NCBI GenBank assembly: GCA_030685065.1 | Contig: JAUXQH010000170.1 | Location: forward strand, 62,001 to 126,000 | From: Pseudomonadota bacterium | Lineage (GTDB): Bacteria; Myxococcota_A; UBA796; SXON01 | Length of the DNA: 64,000 nucleotides | Reading direction: 5' to 3' | In this document: positions 34,768 through 42,937 of the stretch, piece after piece | Position numbering within the stretch: position 1 is the stretch's first letter | Layout of the letters: each line of letters begins with the position of its first letter | Notes under the pieces: generated by a model | Seen by the model: the letters and a program-made list of their open reading frames with translations, nothing else | What the model was told of the DNA's origin: nothing | The model's database searches: none | Made by a program: the position numbers and the translations under genes

Positions 34768-36471
34768 CTACCACTCCAACGGCACCGCCTCGGGCCCGGC
34801 TTCGCCCTCCACGAGCAGGGTCACCCCGGGGCCGTCCCACGCGCCGAGGACCCAGCGGGCCAGCATCGGGTTGTCCACATCCACGCCCGCGAGGCGGACG
34901 CCGGTGATGCGCTCGCCCGCTTCGAGGCCCGCTCGCCCCGCTGGGCTGTCCGCGATCACGTCCCCCACCACCACGCTCCCAAACTCGCCCTCCGTCAACG
35001 TGAAGCCGTTCTCCACGAGCGACGTGTCGTCGCTGGTCGGCACCTCGACGCCCGTCACGACCTGGTCCTCACGCAGCACGACCAAGATCCCGTGCTGGGG
35101 CGCCGTCGGGGTGACGAGCGACCAGGTACCGGCCGGGAGCCCGGTGAATTGAAATCCGGGGCGCTCGTTGACCTGCGAGAGCTTCACCATGCGTCGCTGC
35201 CCGGGGCCCGGCCGGCGCGTGGCGATGACCAGCTCGGAGGGCAAGGGCGCGCCGGTCAGCCCGTCCACGACAACGCCCTCGATGACCGCGCCCCCGGTGA
35301 TCTCGATGTCCCCGAGGTCCACGCGCTCTCCCGCCCGCACGCGGCGCGGCAGCAGCGAGCGCTCCTGTTCCCCGCTCATGACGGTAGGCTGCCAGTCTCC
35401 GGCGACGACGCCGTCGATCTCGAAGCGCCCCTCGGCGTCGCAGGCGGCCCCCGCGATGAGGATGCCTCCGCGCGGGAGGTCTTCGAGCGCCAGCGGGATC
35501 CGTCCTACCGCCGCGCGACACCGCGCGGGAATGCCCTCCCGGAGGACGCGCCCGGTCACCACGCCGGTGTCGCGGAAGTCGAGCCAGGCGTCCGTGGCGT
35601 CCGCCGCGACGAGCACGGTCCGGCCTCCTCCTCGCACCGCCACCTCCCCCATGGGGCAGGTGCAGACGGTCTCTCGGGCGTCCGCGTCGAACATGCAGTG
35701 CTTCATGCTGACGGGCTCCCACGGCGCGGTGCACAACAGGCCGATCCCCTCGCAGCTCTCGTCCGGCATCCCGGTGCACCAGACGCGCAGCGGGTGGGCG
35801 GGCGTGAGGGCGAAGTCGAGGCTCTCCTCGGGCGACTCGGGCACCTGCTCGGCGTCCCCGTCAAACCCATGGGCCGATGCGTACAGGTAGCTGGGCTCGT
35901 CCGTTTCGACCCACGCCACGTAGCTCCCGTCGGCGTCCGTGAGAACGGAGGCCGGACGCCCGCGCTCCGCGACGGCTCCCACCTCCGCCCCCGCGATCGG
36001 CGCCCCGTCGAGATCGCGCACGGTGCCGTGAACCCGCCTGCCCGCCCGCATGACGACGACGACGCGCGGCGAGTCCGTCGCCGTCTCGTCGAAGCGCGGC
36101 GTCGAGACGAACCCCTCCTTCTGCGCGGTCATCGTGATGGGCGAGCAGGGCATGTCGGAGAAGCGCGCCACGCCGTCTTCGGCCGCTTCGGCCACGTAGA
36201 CGGCCTGTTCATCGGGGCGCGGCAGGGAGATCTCGAGGACCACGCGCGCGACCAGCGGTGCGCCCGTCGCGTCCTGCACCTCCACGACCAGGCCACAGCC
36301 CTCGGAATGGGCGGCCAAGGTCCGTACCTCGCGCCTGGGCGGCGCCGACGAGAGGGAGGGATCGGCGAGCTCCGGATGCAGCCGGGCCAAACCGTCGGTG
36401 ACGAGGCCGGCGCACACCAGCATCGCCAGCGCGAACAAGCCGCAGAGGACGACGAGGAAGCGGCGATTCAT
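34768..36471 (-). CDS. secreted CarboxypepD_reg/PDZ protein, paralogue 2
   Basis: 567 residues, colinear with 31466-33163 from the signal (MNRRFLVVLCGLFALAML) to the shared end GPEAVPLEW. It has the same beta-sandwich domains, the cysteine-rich middle (CTGMPDESCEGIGLLC, CTCP) and the PDZ-like C-terminus (SPAGRAGLEAGERITGVRLAG). The most diverged part is a surface segment near residues 170-215. ATG 36471 is preferred over an upstream GTG or ATG because it begins the signal. It is divergent from the amidohydrolase. Confidence 0.72.
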   Translation of the reverse strand: MNRRFLVVLCGLFALAMLVCAGLVTDGLARLHPELADPSLSSAPPRREVRTLAAHSEGCGLVVEVQDATGAPLVARVVLEISLPRPDEQAVYVAEAAEDGVARFSDMPCSPITMTAQKEGFVSTPRFDETATDSPRVVVVMRAGRRVHGTVRDLDGAPIAGAEVGAVAERGRPASVLTDADGSYVAWVETDEPSYLYASAHGFDGDAEQVPESPEESLDFALTPAHPLRVWCTGMPDESCEGIGLLCTAPWEPVSMKHCMFDADARETVCTCPMGEVAVRGGGRTVLVAADATDAWLDFRDTGVVTGRVLREGIPARCRAAVGRIPLALEDLPRGGILIAGAACDAEGRFEIDGVVAGDWQPTVMSGEQERSLLPRRVRAGERVDLGDIEITGGAVIEGVVVDGLTGAPLPSELVIATRRPGPGQRRMVKLSQVNERPGFQFTGLPAGTWSLVTPTAPQHGILVVLREDQVVTGVEVPTSDDTSLVENGFTLTEGEFGSVVVGDVIADSPAGRAGLEAGERITGVRLAGVDVDNPMLARWVLGAWDGPGVTLLVEGEAGPEAVPLEW

Positions 36472-36588
36472 GGCTCGTCCTCTACCACGTCCCCGCGCCG
36501 CCACACGCCCTGACGCCCGCCCTGACGCCCGCGCGGACGCGCCCCCACGATCCCCACCACGGCCCCCACGCGGCTACACTCGCCCGCC

Positions 36589-39500
36589 ATGACCACGCTC
36601 CTCCTCGCCGTCTCCTTCGCCTCGTCGCTCGCCACCGCCCACCCCGGCGACGAGGGGGCGCGGCGCGGCCTGCCCGATGCCACCCCGGCCGCGGCCACGG
36701 CCCCGGCTCCCAAGGAAGACCCGCCGAAGCCCGCCTGGAAGGTCGACGATGCGCACGGACCCACGCATCCGGTCACGCTCGACCTGCGCGAGGGCACGTG
36801 GATGAGCGTGACCGTGCACGGCGATCGGGTCGTGTTCGATCTGTTGGGTGACCTCTGGTCGATGCCGCTCGCGGGCGGCGAGGCGCTGCGGCTCACCTCG
36901 GGCGCGTCGTGGGACGCGCAGCCCCGCTTCAGCCCCGACGGGTCACGCCTCGCGTTCGTGTCGGATCGCGGCGGCAACGAGCAGCTCTGGGTCATGGACG
37001 CGGACGGCACCGACGCGCGCGCGCTCACCGACGAGGCCGAGGCGCGTGTCACCGAGCCGATGTGGGACCCGAAGGGGGACTGGATCATCGCGCGGCGCCG
37101 CACCGTCGACACGCGCAGCATCGGGGTGACGGAGCTCTGGCAGTACCACCTTGAGGGTGGCAAGGGCTTCCAACTCACGAAGCTGGACCAGCATCCGCAC
37201 GCGGGAGAGGCGACCACGGACGGTCGATATGTCTGGTTCTCCTCCCGCAGCGGGCGGTTCGAATACAACCACGACCCGCTCTCCGGCCTCTGGTCGGTGT
37301 GGCGGATGGACCGCACGACCGGCCAACAACTGCCGATCCTGACGGGCGCGGGGAGCGCGTCGCGACCGTTGTTGTCGCCGGACGGAAAGCAGCTGGTGTT
37401 CGTCTCGCGTGACCGCGCCCAGGCCTTGTTGGAGGTGCTCGATCTCGCGACAGGCAAGCGCCGCGTGCTCGCGGATTGGCTGGGGCGCGACGAGATGGAG
37501 GCGTTCGCGCTCCATGGCACCTACCCGGCGATGGATTGGACAGACGACGGCCAGCTGGTGCTCTGGGCGAGCGGCAAGCTCTGGCGCCTGGGAATGGACG
37601 GGAAGAAGGCCGAGATCCCGTTCCACGCGCAGGGGACCTGGCAGTTTCGCGACGTCGAGCGGTGGGCGCGTGACGTGCCGGACACGGTCCAATCCAAGCT
37701 GATCCGGTGGCCGGTGTGGGGCCCCGACGGCTCCGTCGCGTTCTCGGCGATGGGCGTGTTGTGGGTGAGGCGTCCCGACGGCGCGGTGGAGCGGGTGAGC
37801 CCGGGCACCGGGTACGCGCCCGCCTGGAACCCCGATGGCACCGCGCTCGCGTGGACCTCGTGGAGCGATACGGAGGGCGGTCGCCTGCACGTGACGCGGT
37901 TCGGCAAGAAGCGGAGCGACGAGGTGCTCCCGCTCGAGGGCCAATTGGTCAACCCGGCCTGGAGCGCGGACGGAAACCAGCTCGTCGTGCTCCGCGGCGT
38001 GGGCGGGCAGGTCATCCCCGATCTCGGGTCGGAGAACTACTACGAGATCGTGCTGGCCACGCGGGCGAAGAAGGGGTGGACCACCCAATTCGTCACGTCG
38101 ACCGACAATCGCGGGAGCCCCGCCCGCGCCACGCGGCTGAACCTGCACGACAACCGGGTGTGGTTCATGGCCGACCGCCCCGGCGCCGCGCGCGCCCCCG
38201 GCCAGACCGCGCTCGTGTCCGTGGCCCTCGACGGCACGGATCGCCGCACCCACCTCGTGTTTCCGGGCGCCGAAGAGATCGCCATCGCGCCGGACTTCCA
38301 GCGTGTCGCCTACAAGCTCGACCACCAGGCGTACGTCACCGCGCTCCCGACGTGGGGCACCGAGGTGGTGGTCGACGGCTCGGTGCCGACCCAGCAGCTC
38401 ACCGACGTGGTGGGCGATTGGTTGGCGTGGACGCCCGACGGCGCCTCGGTGACCTGGGCGATGGGGCCGACCTTGTCGCGCAAGCTGGTGACCGGCGTGG
38501 GGGCCCTCCAGAAGGACCCCGCGACCGGGAAGGCGCCCGAGGCCGACTACAAGAAGGGCGTGGAGACGCTGCGGGTGGATCTGTCGGTGCCGCGCGCCCG
38601 CCCCGAGGGAGTCATCGCGCTCACGCACGCGCGCGTGCTCACGATGAAGGGGGACCAGGTGCTCGAGGACACCACGGTGGTCATCGATCGGGACCGCATC
38701 GTGTCGATCGGCGGGCCCGTGCCGGCCGGCGCCCGCGTCATCGATTGCACCGGCAAGACCATCCTCCCGGGCCTGGTCGACGTGCACGCCCACCTCCACT
38801 ACACCGCCGGTGACGTGCTCCCCGAGCAGGAGTGGCGCTACCAGACGTCGCTCGATTTTGGTGTCACCACGGTCACCGATCCCTCCGCCTCGACCGATCT
38901 GGTGTTCACCCAGGCCGAGCGGGTGGAGGCGGGCTTCATGAAGGGGCCGCGCGTGTACTCGACGGGCGGGGTGTTGTACGGCGCGCTCGCCAACGACGGC
39001 GCCAAGACAGCGGACCCGGACGCCGCCCGTCACCACGTCGAGCGCATGGCGGTCGTGGGCGCCACGAGCGTGAAGGTGTACCAACAGAGCCAGCGCGAGC
39101 GCCGCCAGTGGTACATCCAGGCCTGCAACGAGCAGAAGATCCTGTGTGTGCCCGAGGGCGGAGGAGACCTGTTCCAGAACCTCGGCATGGTGCAGGACGG
39201 TTTTCATGCCATCGAGCACTCGCTGCCCGTGTCACCCGTCTACGCCGACGTAGTGCAGTGGATGGCGGGTGGGAAGTCCGCCACGAGCGCGGGCACGGCG
39301 TGGACCCCCACCTTGCTCGTCGCCTACGGCGGCCTGATGGGCGAGAATTGGTTCTACCAGTACAAGAACCCCCTGAACGACGAGCGCCTGCTCCGCCACT
39401 TTCCGCGCCGCCTGCTCGACGCGCAGAGCTGGCGCCGCGCGATCCTGGCGCAGGACACGGACTGGACGTTCCGGTCCGCCGCGCGGGACGCCGCGAAGGT

Positions 39501-39789
39501 GGTGCACGCCGGCGGCCTGGTGACGCTGGGCGCGCACGGTCAGCTCCAGGGCCTCGGCGCCCATTGGGAGCTCTGGGCACTGGCGAGCGAAAACGCGCTC
39601 ACGCCGATGGAGGCGCTGCGCGCCGCGACGATCGGCGGCGCCACGTACCTCGGCCTCGACAAGCAGATCGGGAGCGTCGAGGTCGGGAAGCTCGCGGACC
39701 TGGTCGTGCTCGACGCGGACCCGCGGGAGGACATCCACAACAGCGTGAAGATTGGATTCGTGGTGAAGAACGGGGAGGTCTGGGAGTAG
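36589..39789 (+). CDS. secreted beta-propeller amidohydrolase
   Basis: 1066 residues with a signal peptide (MTTLLLAVSFASSLATAHPG). The N-terminal two thirds is a TolB/WD40-like propeller with repeated FSPDGSRLAFVSDRGGNEQLW-type blades. The C-terminal third (from about 680) is a metal-dependent amidohydrolase: GLVDVHAHLHY gives the HxH metal pair, later VKVYQQS for the bridging Lys, AIEHSLP for a metal His, and the IGSVEVGKLADLVVLD closing strand. This fusion class is periplasmic and acts on unknown peptides or cyclic amides. It stands alone between divergent and convergent neighbours. Confidence 0.85.
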   Translation: MTTLLLAVSFASSLATAHPGDEGARRGLPDATPAAATAPAPKEDPPKPAWKVDDAHGPTHPVTLDLREGTWMSVTVHGDRVVFDLLGDLWSMPLAGGEALRLTSGASWDAQPRFSPDGSRLAFVSDRGGNEQLWVMDADGTDARALTDEAEARVTEPMWDPKGDWIIARRRTVDTRSIGVTELWQYHLEGGKGFQLTKLDQHPHAGEATTDGRYVWFSSRSGRFEYNHDPLSGLWSVWRMDRTTGQQLPILTGAGSASRPLLSPDGKQLVFVSRDRAQALLEVLDLATGKRRVLADWLGRDEMEAFALHGTYPAMDWTDDGQLVLWASGKLWRLGMDGKKAEIPFHAQGTWQFRDVERWARDVPDTVQSKLIRWPVWGPDGSVAFSAMGVLWVRRPDGAVERVSPGTGYAPAWNPDGTALAWTSWSDTEGGRLHVTRFGKKRSDEVLPLEGQLVNPAWSADGNQLVVLRGVGGQVIPDLGSENYYEIVLATRAKKGWTTQFVTSTDNRGSPARATRLNLHDNRVWFMADRPGAARAPGQTALVSVALDGTDRRTHLVFPGAEEIAIAPDFQRVAYKLDHQAYVTALPTWGTEVVVDGSVPTQQLTDVVGDWLAWTPDGASVTWAMGPTLSRKLVTGVGALQKDPATGKAPEADYKKGVETLRVDLSVPRARPEGVIALTHARVLTMKGDQVLEDTTVVIDRDRIVSIGGPVPAGARVIDCTGKTILPGLVDVHAHLHYTAGDVLPEQEWRYQTSLDFGVTTVTDPSASTDLVFTQAERVEAGFMKGPRVYSTGGVLYGALANDGAKTADPDAARHHVERMAVVGATSVKVYQQSQRERRQWYIQACNEQKILCVPEGGGDLFQNLGMVQDGFHAIEHSLPVSPVYADVVQWMAGGKSATSAGTAWTPTLLVAYGGLMGENWFYQYKNPLNDERLLRHFPRRLLDAQSWRRAILAQDTDWTFRSAARDAAKVVHAGGLVTLGAHGQLQGLGAHWELWALASENALTPMEALRAATIGGATYLGLDKQIGSVEVGKLADLVVLDADPREDIHNSVKIGFVVKNGEVWE

Positions 39790-39859
39790 GCCCATGCCGA
39801 GCGCGCTACCCCGGCCCGCATGAAGCGCGCGGTGATGCACGGTTCCACCGCCGCGTTGT

Positions 39860-40888
39860 TCATCGTGGTGCCACCGCGGGCGCGTCCGAGAGCTTCAGCG
39901 GCCACACGAGCACGGCGAGGTTGGCGTCGCGGGACACCGGAAACCGGAGCTCCCGTACCCCCTTGAGGACGCACTCGGCAGCATCGTCCTCGAGGGTGCG
40001 AGAAGACGCGGACCATACGGCTCCGTCGGGGCCCAGCACCACCTCGATCAGGGCGCGGGCGGGCGCGTTCGATTGCCGCATCTCCCAGAGCATGGTGTCG
40101 TACTCCAGCGCGCCCAGGATCCCCGCGTTCTCGGCGATGTCGGGTCTGACTTGCTGCCGTGCGGGACTCTTTGCGGGGGCGGCGTCGCGCGCGCGCGCGG
40201 CTTCGACGCAGCCCCGAACGCGCGACTGGTCCGCGTCGAACACGGCCTGGACCGCGGCGCTGTCGATGGAGCCGAGGACGGTGGGGGCCGCGTCGGCGTC
40301 CGCCGCGGAGCTTGCGGCGTGGCCCGGCACCGTGTCCGCCGCCCGATCGAGCGCCATCGCGAGCGTGGGGCGGAGCCGGTCGAAGCGCGCCCACAGCGCC
40401 TCGCCGCGCTCGGAGCCGTCGAGACGGGCTTCGAGCACCTCGAACAGGTGGCGAAAGACCACGTAGTCCATCGCGTCCATGCCGCTGCGGATCGGCGCGA
40501 GGGGGCCCCCGAAGACACCGTCGGGCAGCCCGGCGTCGTCACAGTCCGCGGCGATGAGCGTGGTCAGGGTCGCGAGGTCGGGGTGGGGCCTGGGTCGCGG
40601 AGCGCACCTCAGGTCACAGGCTGACAATCCCTCGGCGAGCAGCGAGGCCCTGCGCGCGGGATCCGTCTGGGCTCTCGACTCGATCGCGAGGCGACAAGCT
40701 CCCGTGATGACCTCGGTTTCCACCACGCCGGCGGGGAGGATGATCGGGAGTTGATCGGGATTGACGCGCTCGAGGACGTCCAGGACCTCCTCGACACGAT
40801 CCAGGTCCGTCGGGCGGACACCCGCGCAGAGCGCGCTGCAGGGGAGGCCGCTCGCCGCGACGAGCGCGAGGGCTGGGAGGAGCTTCAT
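39860..40888 (-). CDS. secreted protein with AgmX/PglI-like C-terminal domain
   Basis: 342 residues. Signal peptide (LLPALALVAASGLPCSALCAG). The N-terminal 230 residues are helical, Asp/Ala rich, with scattered cysteines and no recognised family. The last about 90 residues (RALIEVVLGPDGAVWSASSR, CVLKGVRELRFPVS) resemble the TonB-like AgmX/PglI C-terminal domain found in myxobacterial gliding and outer-membrane proteins. The role is inferred only from that similarity. Convergent with the amidohydrolase. Confidence 0.55.
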   Translation of the reverse strand: MKLLPALALVAASGLPCSALCAGVRPTDLDRVEEVLDVLERVNPDQLPIILPAGVVETEVITGACRLAIESRAQTDPARRASLLAEGLSACDLRCAPRPRPHPDLATLTTLIAADCDDAGLPDGVFGGPLAPIRSGMDAMDYVVFRHLFEVLEARLDGSERGEALWARFDRLRPTLAMALDRAADTVPGHAASSAADADAAPTVLGSIDSAAVQAVFDADQSRVRGCVEAARARDAAPAKSPARQQVRPDIAENAGILGALEYDTMLWEMRQSNAPARALIEVVLGPDGAVWSASSRTLEDDAAECVLKGVRELRFPVSRDANLAVLVWPLKLSDAPAVAPR

Positions 40889-40945
40889 CCGGAGAGGCTA
40901 CCATCCGGGGGCATCCGGGCCACCCCACGTTACGGCCCGTCCTCC

Positions 40946-41551
40946 ATGCCAACCGCGCTCGACGCCCACCTCGCCGCCGTTCGCGCCTGCCGCCGTTGCC
41001 CGGGCATGGTCCCGCCGCCGATCGTCGGGCGGCCGATCCAGAGCCGCGTCTACCTCGTGGGGCAGGCGCCGGGCCCGCGTGAGGGCGCGCTCGGCCGCCC
41101 GTTCGCGTGGACAGCCGGGCGCACGATGTTCGGTTGGTTCGCCGCGCTCGGGTTGGACGAAGAAGCGTTCCGTGCGCGGGTGTACATCGCGGCGGTGTGT
41201 CGGTGCTTCCCCGGGAAGGCGAACGGCGGGGGAGACAGGGTGCCCTCGCCGGCCGAGATCTCCAACTGTAGCGGCTGGATGGACGCCGAGCTTGCCTTGT
41301 TGGATCCGCAGCTGATCCTACCGGTGGGGCGGCTCGCGATCGCGCGCTTCCTCCCGCCGGCGCCGCTCGAACAGTTGGTCGGGCGGGTGTGGCAGGTCGA
41401 GGTGGGCGGGCGGGTGCGGGATGTGCTCCCGTTGCCACACCCCTCGGGCGCGTCCACCTGGTTTCGAATGGAGCCGGGAAGGACGCGGCTCATCGAGGCG
41501 CTCCGCCTGCTGGGCGAGCACGCGGAGTGGCGGGAGTTGCTGGATCGTTAG
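40946..41551 (+). CDS. uracil-DNA glycosylase family protein (family 4/5-like)
   Basis: 201 residues of the Fe-S uracil-DNA glycosylase superfamily. CRRCPGM supplies the first two cysteine ligands; VCRCFPG and ISNCSGW the later ones. Motif 1 is GQAPGPREGALGRPF and motif 2 is PHPSGAS, matching thermostable UDGs that excise uracil from DNA. ATG 40946 is chosen because it begins the N-terminal family sequence; the frame is open earlier and overlaps the divergent gene. Followed by 470 bases of repeats. Confidence 0.82.
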   Translation: MPTALDAHLAAVRACRRCPGMVPPPIVGRPIQSRVYLVGQAPGPREGALGRPFAWTAGRTMFGWFAALGLDEEAFRARVYIAAVCRCFPGKANGGGDRVPSPAEISNCSGWMDAELALLDPQLILPVGRLAIARFLPPAPLEQLVGRVWQVEVGGRVRDVLPLPHPSGASTWFRMEPGRTRLIEALRLLGEHAEWRELLDR

Positions 41552-41708
41552 GCTGTGTGCCGGGGGAGAACGTGGCGATAGGCGTCCCGGTTCCCACTCC
41601 CAGGGCATGTCTCCAGCGACTCGATATCCCGGCTGGATGATCGGATCCTCCAGCCCGTGTCGGCAGGGCCGACCGAAGTGACACAAACCTCGACCTCTGA
41701 TCCGACCT

Positions 41709-41802
41709 CGGTCGCGAAAATGCGTGGAATTGCGACCGGATCGGGGGGAGACCTCTACCTCAGGGTCGACTTCGGTCGCGAAAGCGCGCGCGGATGCGAC
41801 CG
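41709..41802. repeat. two 30-base hairpin elements
   Basis: Both elements begin CGGTCGCGAAA and end GCGACCG, giving perfect 7-base stems (CGGTCGC / GCGACCG) with different 16-base loops. They are at 41709-41738 and 41773-41802. Stem conservation with loop divergence suggests the structure rather than the sequence matters. Confidence 0.8.
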
Positions 41803-41840
41803 ATGTCGGGGGTGGGGTCGTGGTCCCCTCGAGTTCGGTC

Positions 41841-41895
41841 GCGCCCGCCACGGCCGGCTGCGCCCGCCACGGCCGGCTCCGCCCGCCACGGCCGC
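41841..41895. repeat. 19-bp tandem repeat
   Basis: The unit GCGCCCGCCACGGCCGGCT is repeated perfectly at 41841-41859 and 41860-41878, with a partial third copy to about 41895 that runs into the dispersed repeat. Confidence 0.85.
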
Positions 41896-41998
41896 GCCCG
41901 GCCGACCGGAGCTCGCCGGGCGCCTCGACCGGCGGTCCCGCCCGCCTCGGGCGGACCGAGGCCGCAGGCCGAGAGCGGAGGGGGGCCCTGGGCGCCCC
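41893..41998. repeat. 106-bp dispersed repeat, copy 2
   Basis: Gap-free partner of 34643-34748. The shared core GGCGGTCCCGCCCGCCTCGG is identical in both, and the flanks differ by single substitutions. Confidence 0.85.
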
Positions 41999-42024
41999 CG
42001 CTCCTCGGATCAGCCCGCCAAGAA

Positions 42025-42873
42025 TCACTCCGCCGACGCGCGCCTGAGCTCGTCGAACCCGGGCAGGCCGGAGAGATCCGGCACCACCACGATCTCGATC
42101 CTCCGGTTGGAGCCCTTGCCCTCGGGTGTGTCATTGCCGGCCACCGGCTTGTGCTCGCCGTAGCTCGCGGCGCTCACGCGGGTGGTGGGCATGCCGGCGC
42201 CGATCATGGTGCGCACGACCGTGACCGCGCGCGCGGAGGCGAGCTCCCAATTCGAGGGGTACTTGTCCGTCTTGATGGGCACGTTGTCCGTGTGCCCCTC
42301 GACCTGGAACGCGCGATCGGGGATGGTGGCGAGCACCGCGGCGACCTCCGCGATGGCGGTCTTGCCGTCGGCGGAGAGGTCGGCGGAGCCGGACGAGAAC
42401 AGCACGTCCGTCGCGAGCGCCACGACCATGCGGCCGTCTACGATCTTGACGCGGAGCTTGCCCGCGTCGATGAGCTTCTTGAAGCGCACGAGCAGCGACT
42501 GGTACTCGGCGATGCGCTGCTCGGCGGTGTCGCGGCGGGCTTCGAGCTCGGAGAGCGCGGCCTTCATGTCCTCCACGGAGGTCTTGAGCTTGGCCTTGTC
42601 GGTGAGCAGGCTCGCCTTCTCGTCGATGAGGGCCTTCGTGCGCGCCTGTTCGGACGCGAGATCCGTCTCGAGCGACGCGCGCTTCGCGTCGATCTCGGCG
42701 AGCTTCGCCTTCTCTTGTGCCAGCGCGTCCTCGAGCGAGGTCACCTTCTGGTCGCGCTCGGTCACCTGGGCCTGGAGCGCGGTGCGGGTGGTGTCGAGCT
42801 CGGCCTGGAGCGCGTCGTACTTGCCCTTGCCGACGAGGCAGCCGCCGAGCAAGAATGCAGTGAGGATGGTCAG
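42025..42873 (-). CDS. OmpA-like lipoprotein with coiled coil; non-canonical start
   Basis: About 282 residues. A lipoprotein signal (TILTAFLLGGC), a long helical coiled coil (ALQAELDTTRTALQAQVTER and onward, about residues 22-150) and a C-terminal OmpA/MotB peptidoglycan-binding domain (VEGHTDNVPI, NWELASARA, NRRIEIVV). It anchors the outer membrane to peptidoglycan. The first canonical start (TTG at 42852) would leave only four residues before the lipobox Cys. GGAGGG lies at the complement of 42877-42882, so translation more likely begins at CTG 42873 or ATC 42867. Coordinates use the CTG. Confidence 0.85.
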   Translation of the reverse strand: MTILTAFLLGGCLVGKGKYDALQAELDTTRTALQAQVTERDQKVTSLEDALAQEKAKLAEIDAKRASLETDLASEQARTKALIDEKASLLTDKAKLKTSVEDMKAALSELEARRDTAEQRIAEYQSLLVRFKKLIDAGKLRVKIVDGRMVVALATDVLFSSGSADLSADGKTAIAEVAAVLATIPDRAFQVEGHTDNVPIKTDKYPSNWELASARAVTVVRTMIGAGMPTTRVSAASYGEHKPVAGNDTPEGKGSNRRIEIVVVPDLSGLPGFDELRRASAE

Positions 42874-42937
42874 AGTCCCTCCGAGGGTGTGTGGCTCGTT
42901 CTACCACGCCCCCCGCCCGGCCGATCTGCCCCCTGGC

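Larger units (their letters stand above)
41552..42024. other. repeat-packed intergenic region
   Basis: About 470 bases with no supported gene. In order: two hairpin-forming repeats 64 bases apart (41709-41738, 41773-41802), a 19-bp tandem repeat (41841-41895) and the second copy of the 106-bp dispersed repeat (41893-41998). The first hundred bases show nothing distinctive. Confidence 0.75.
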
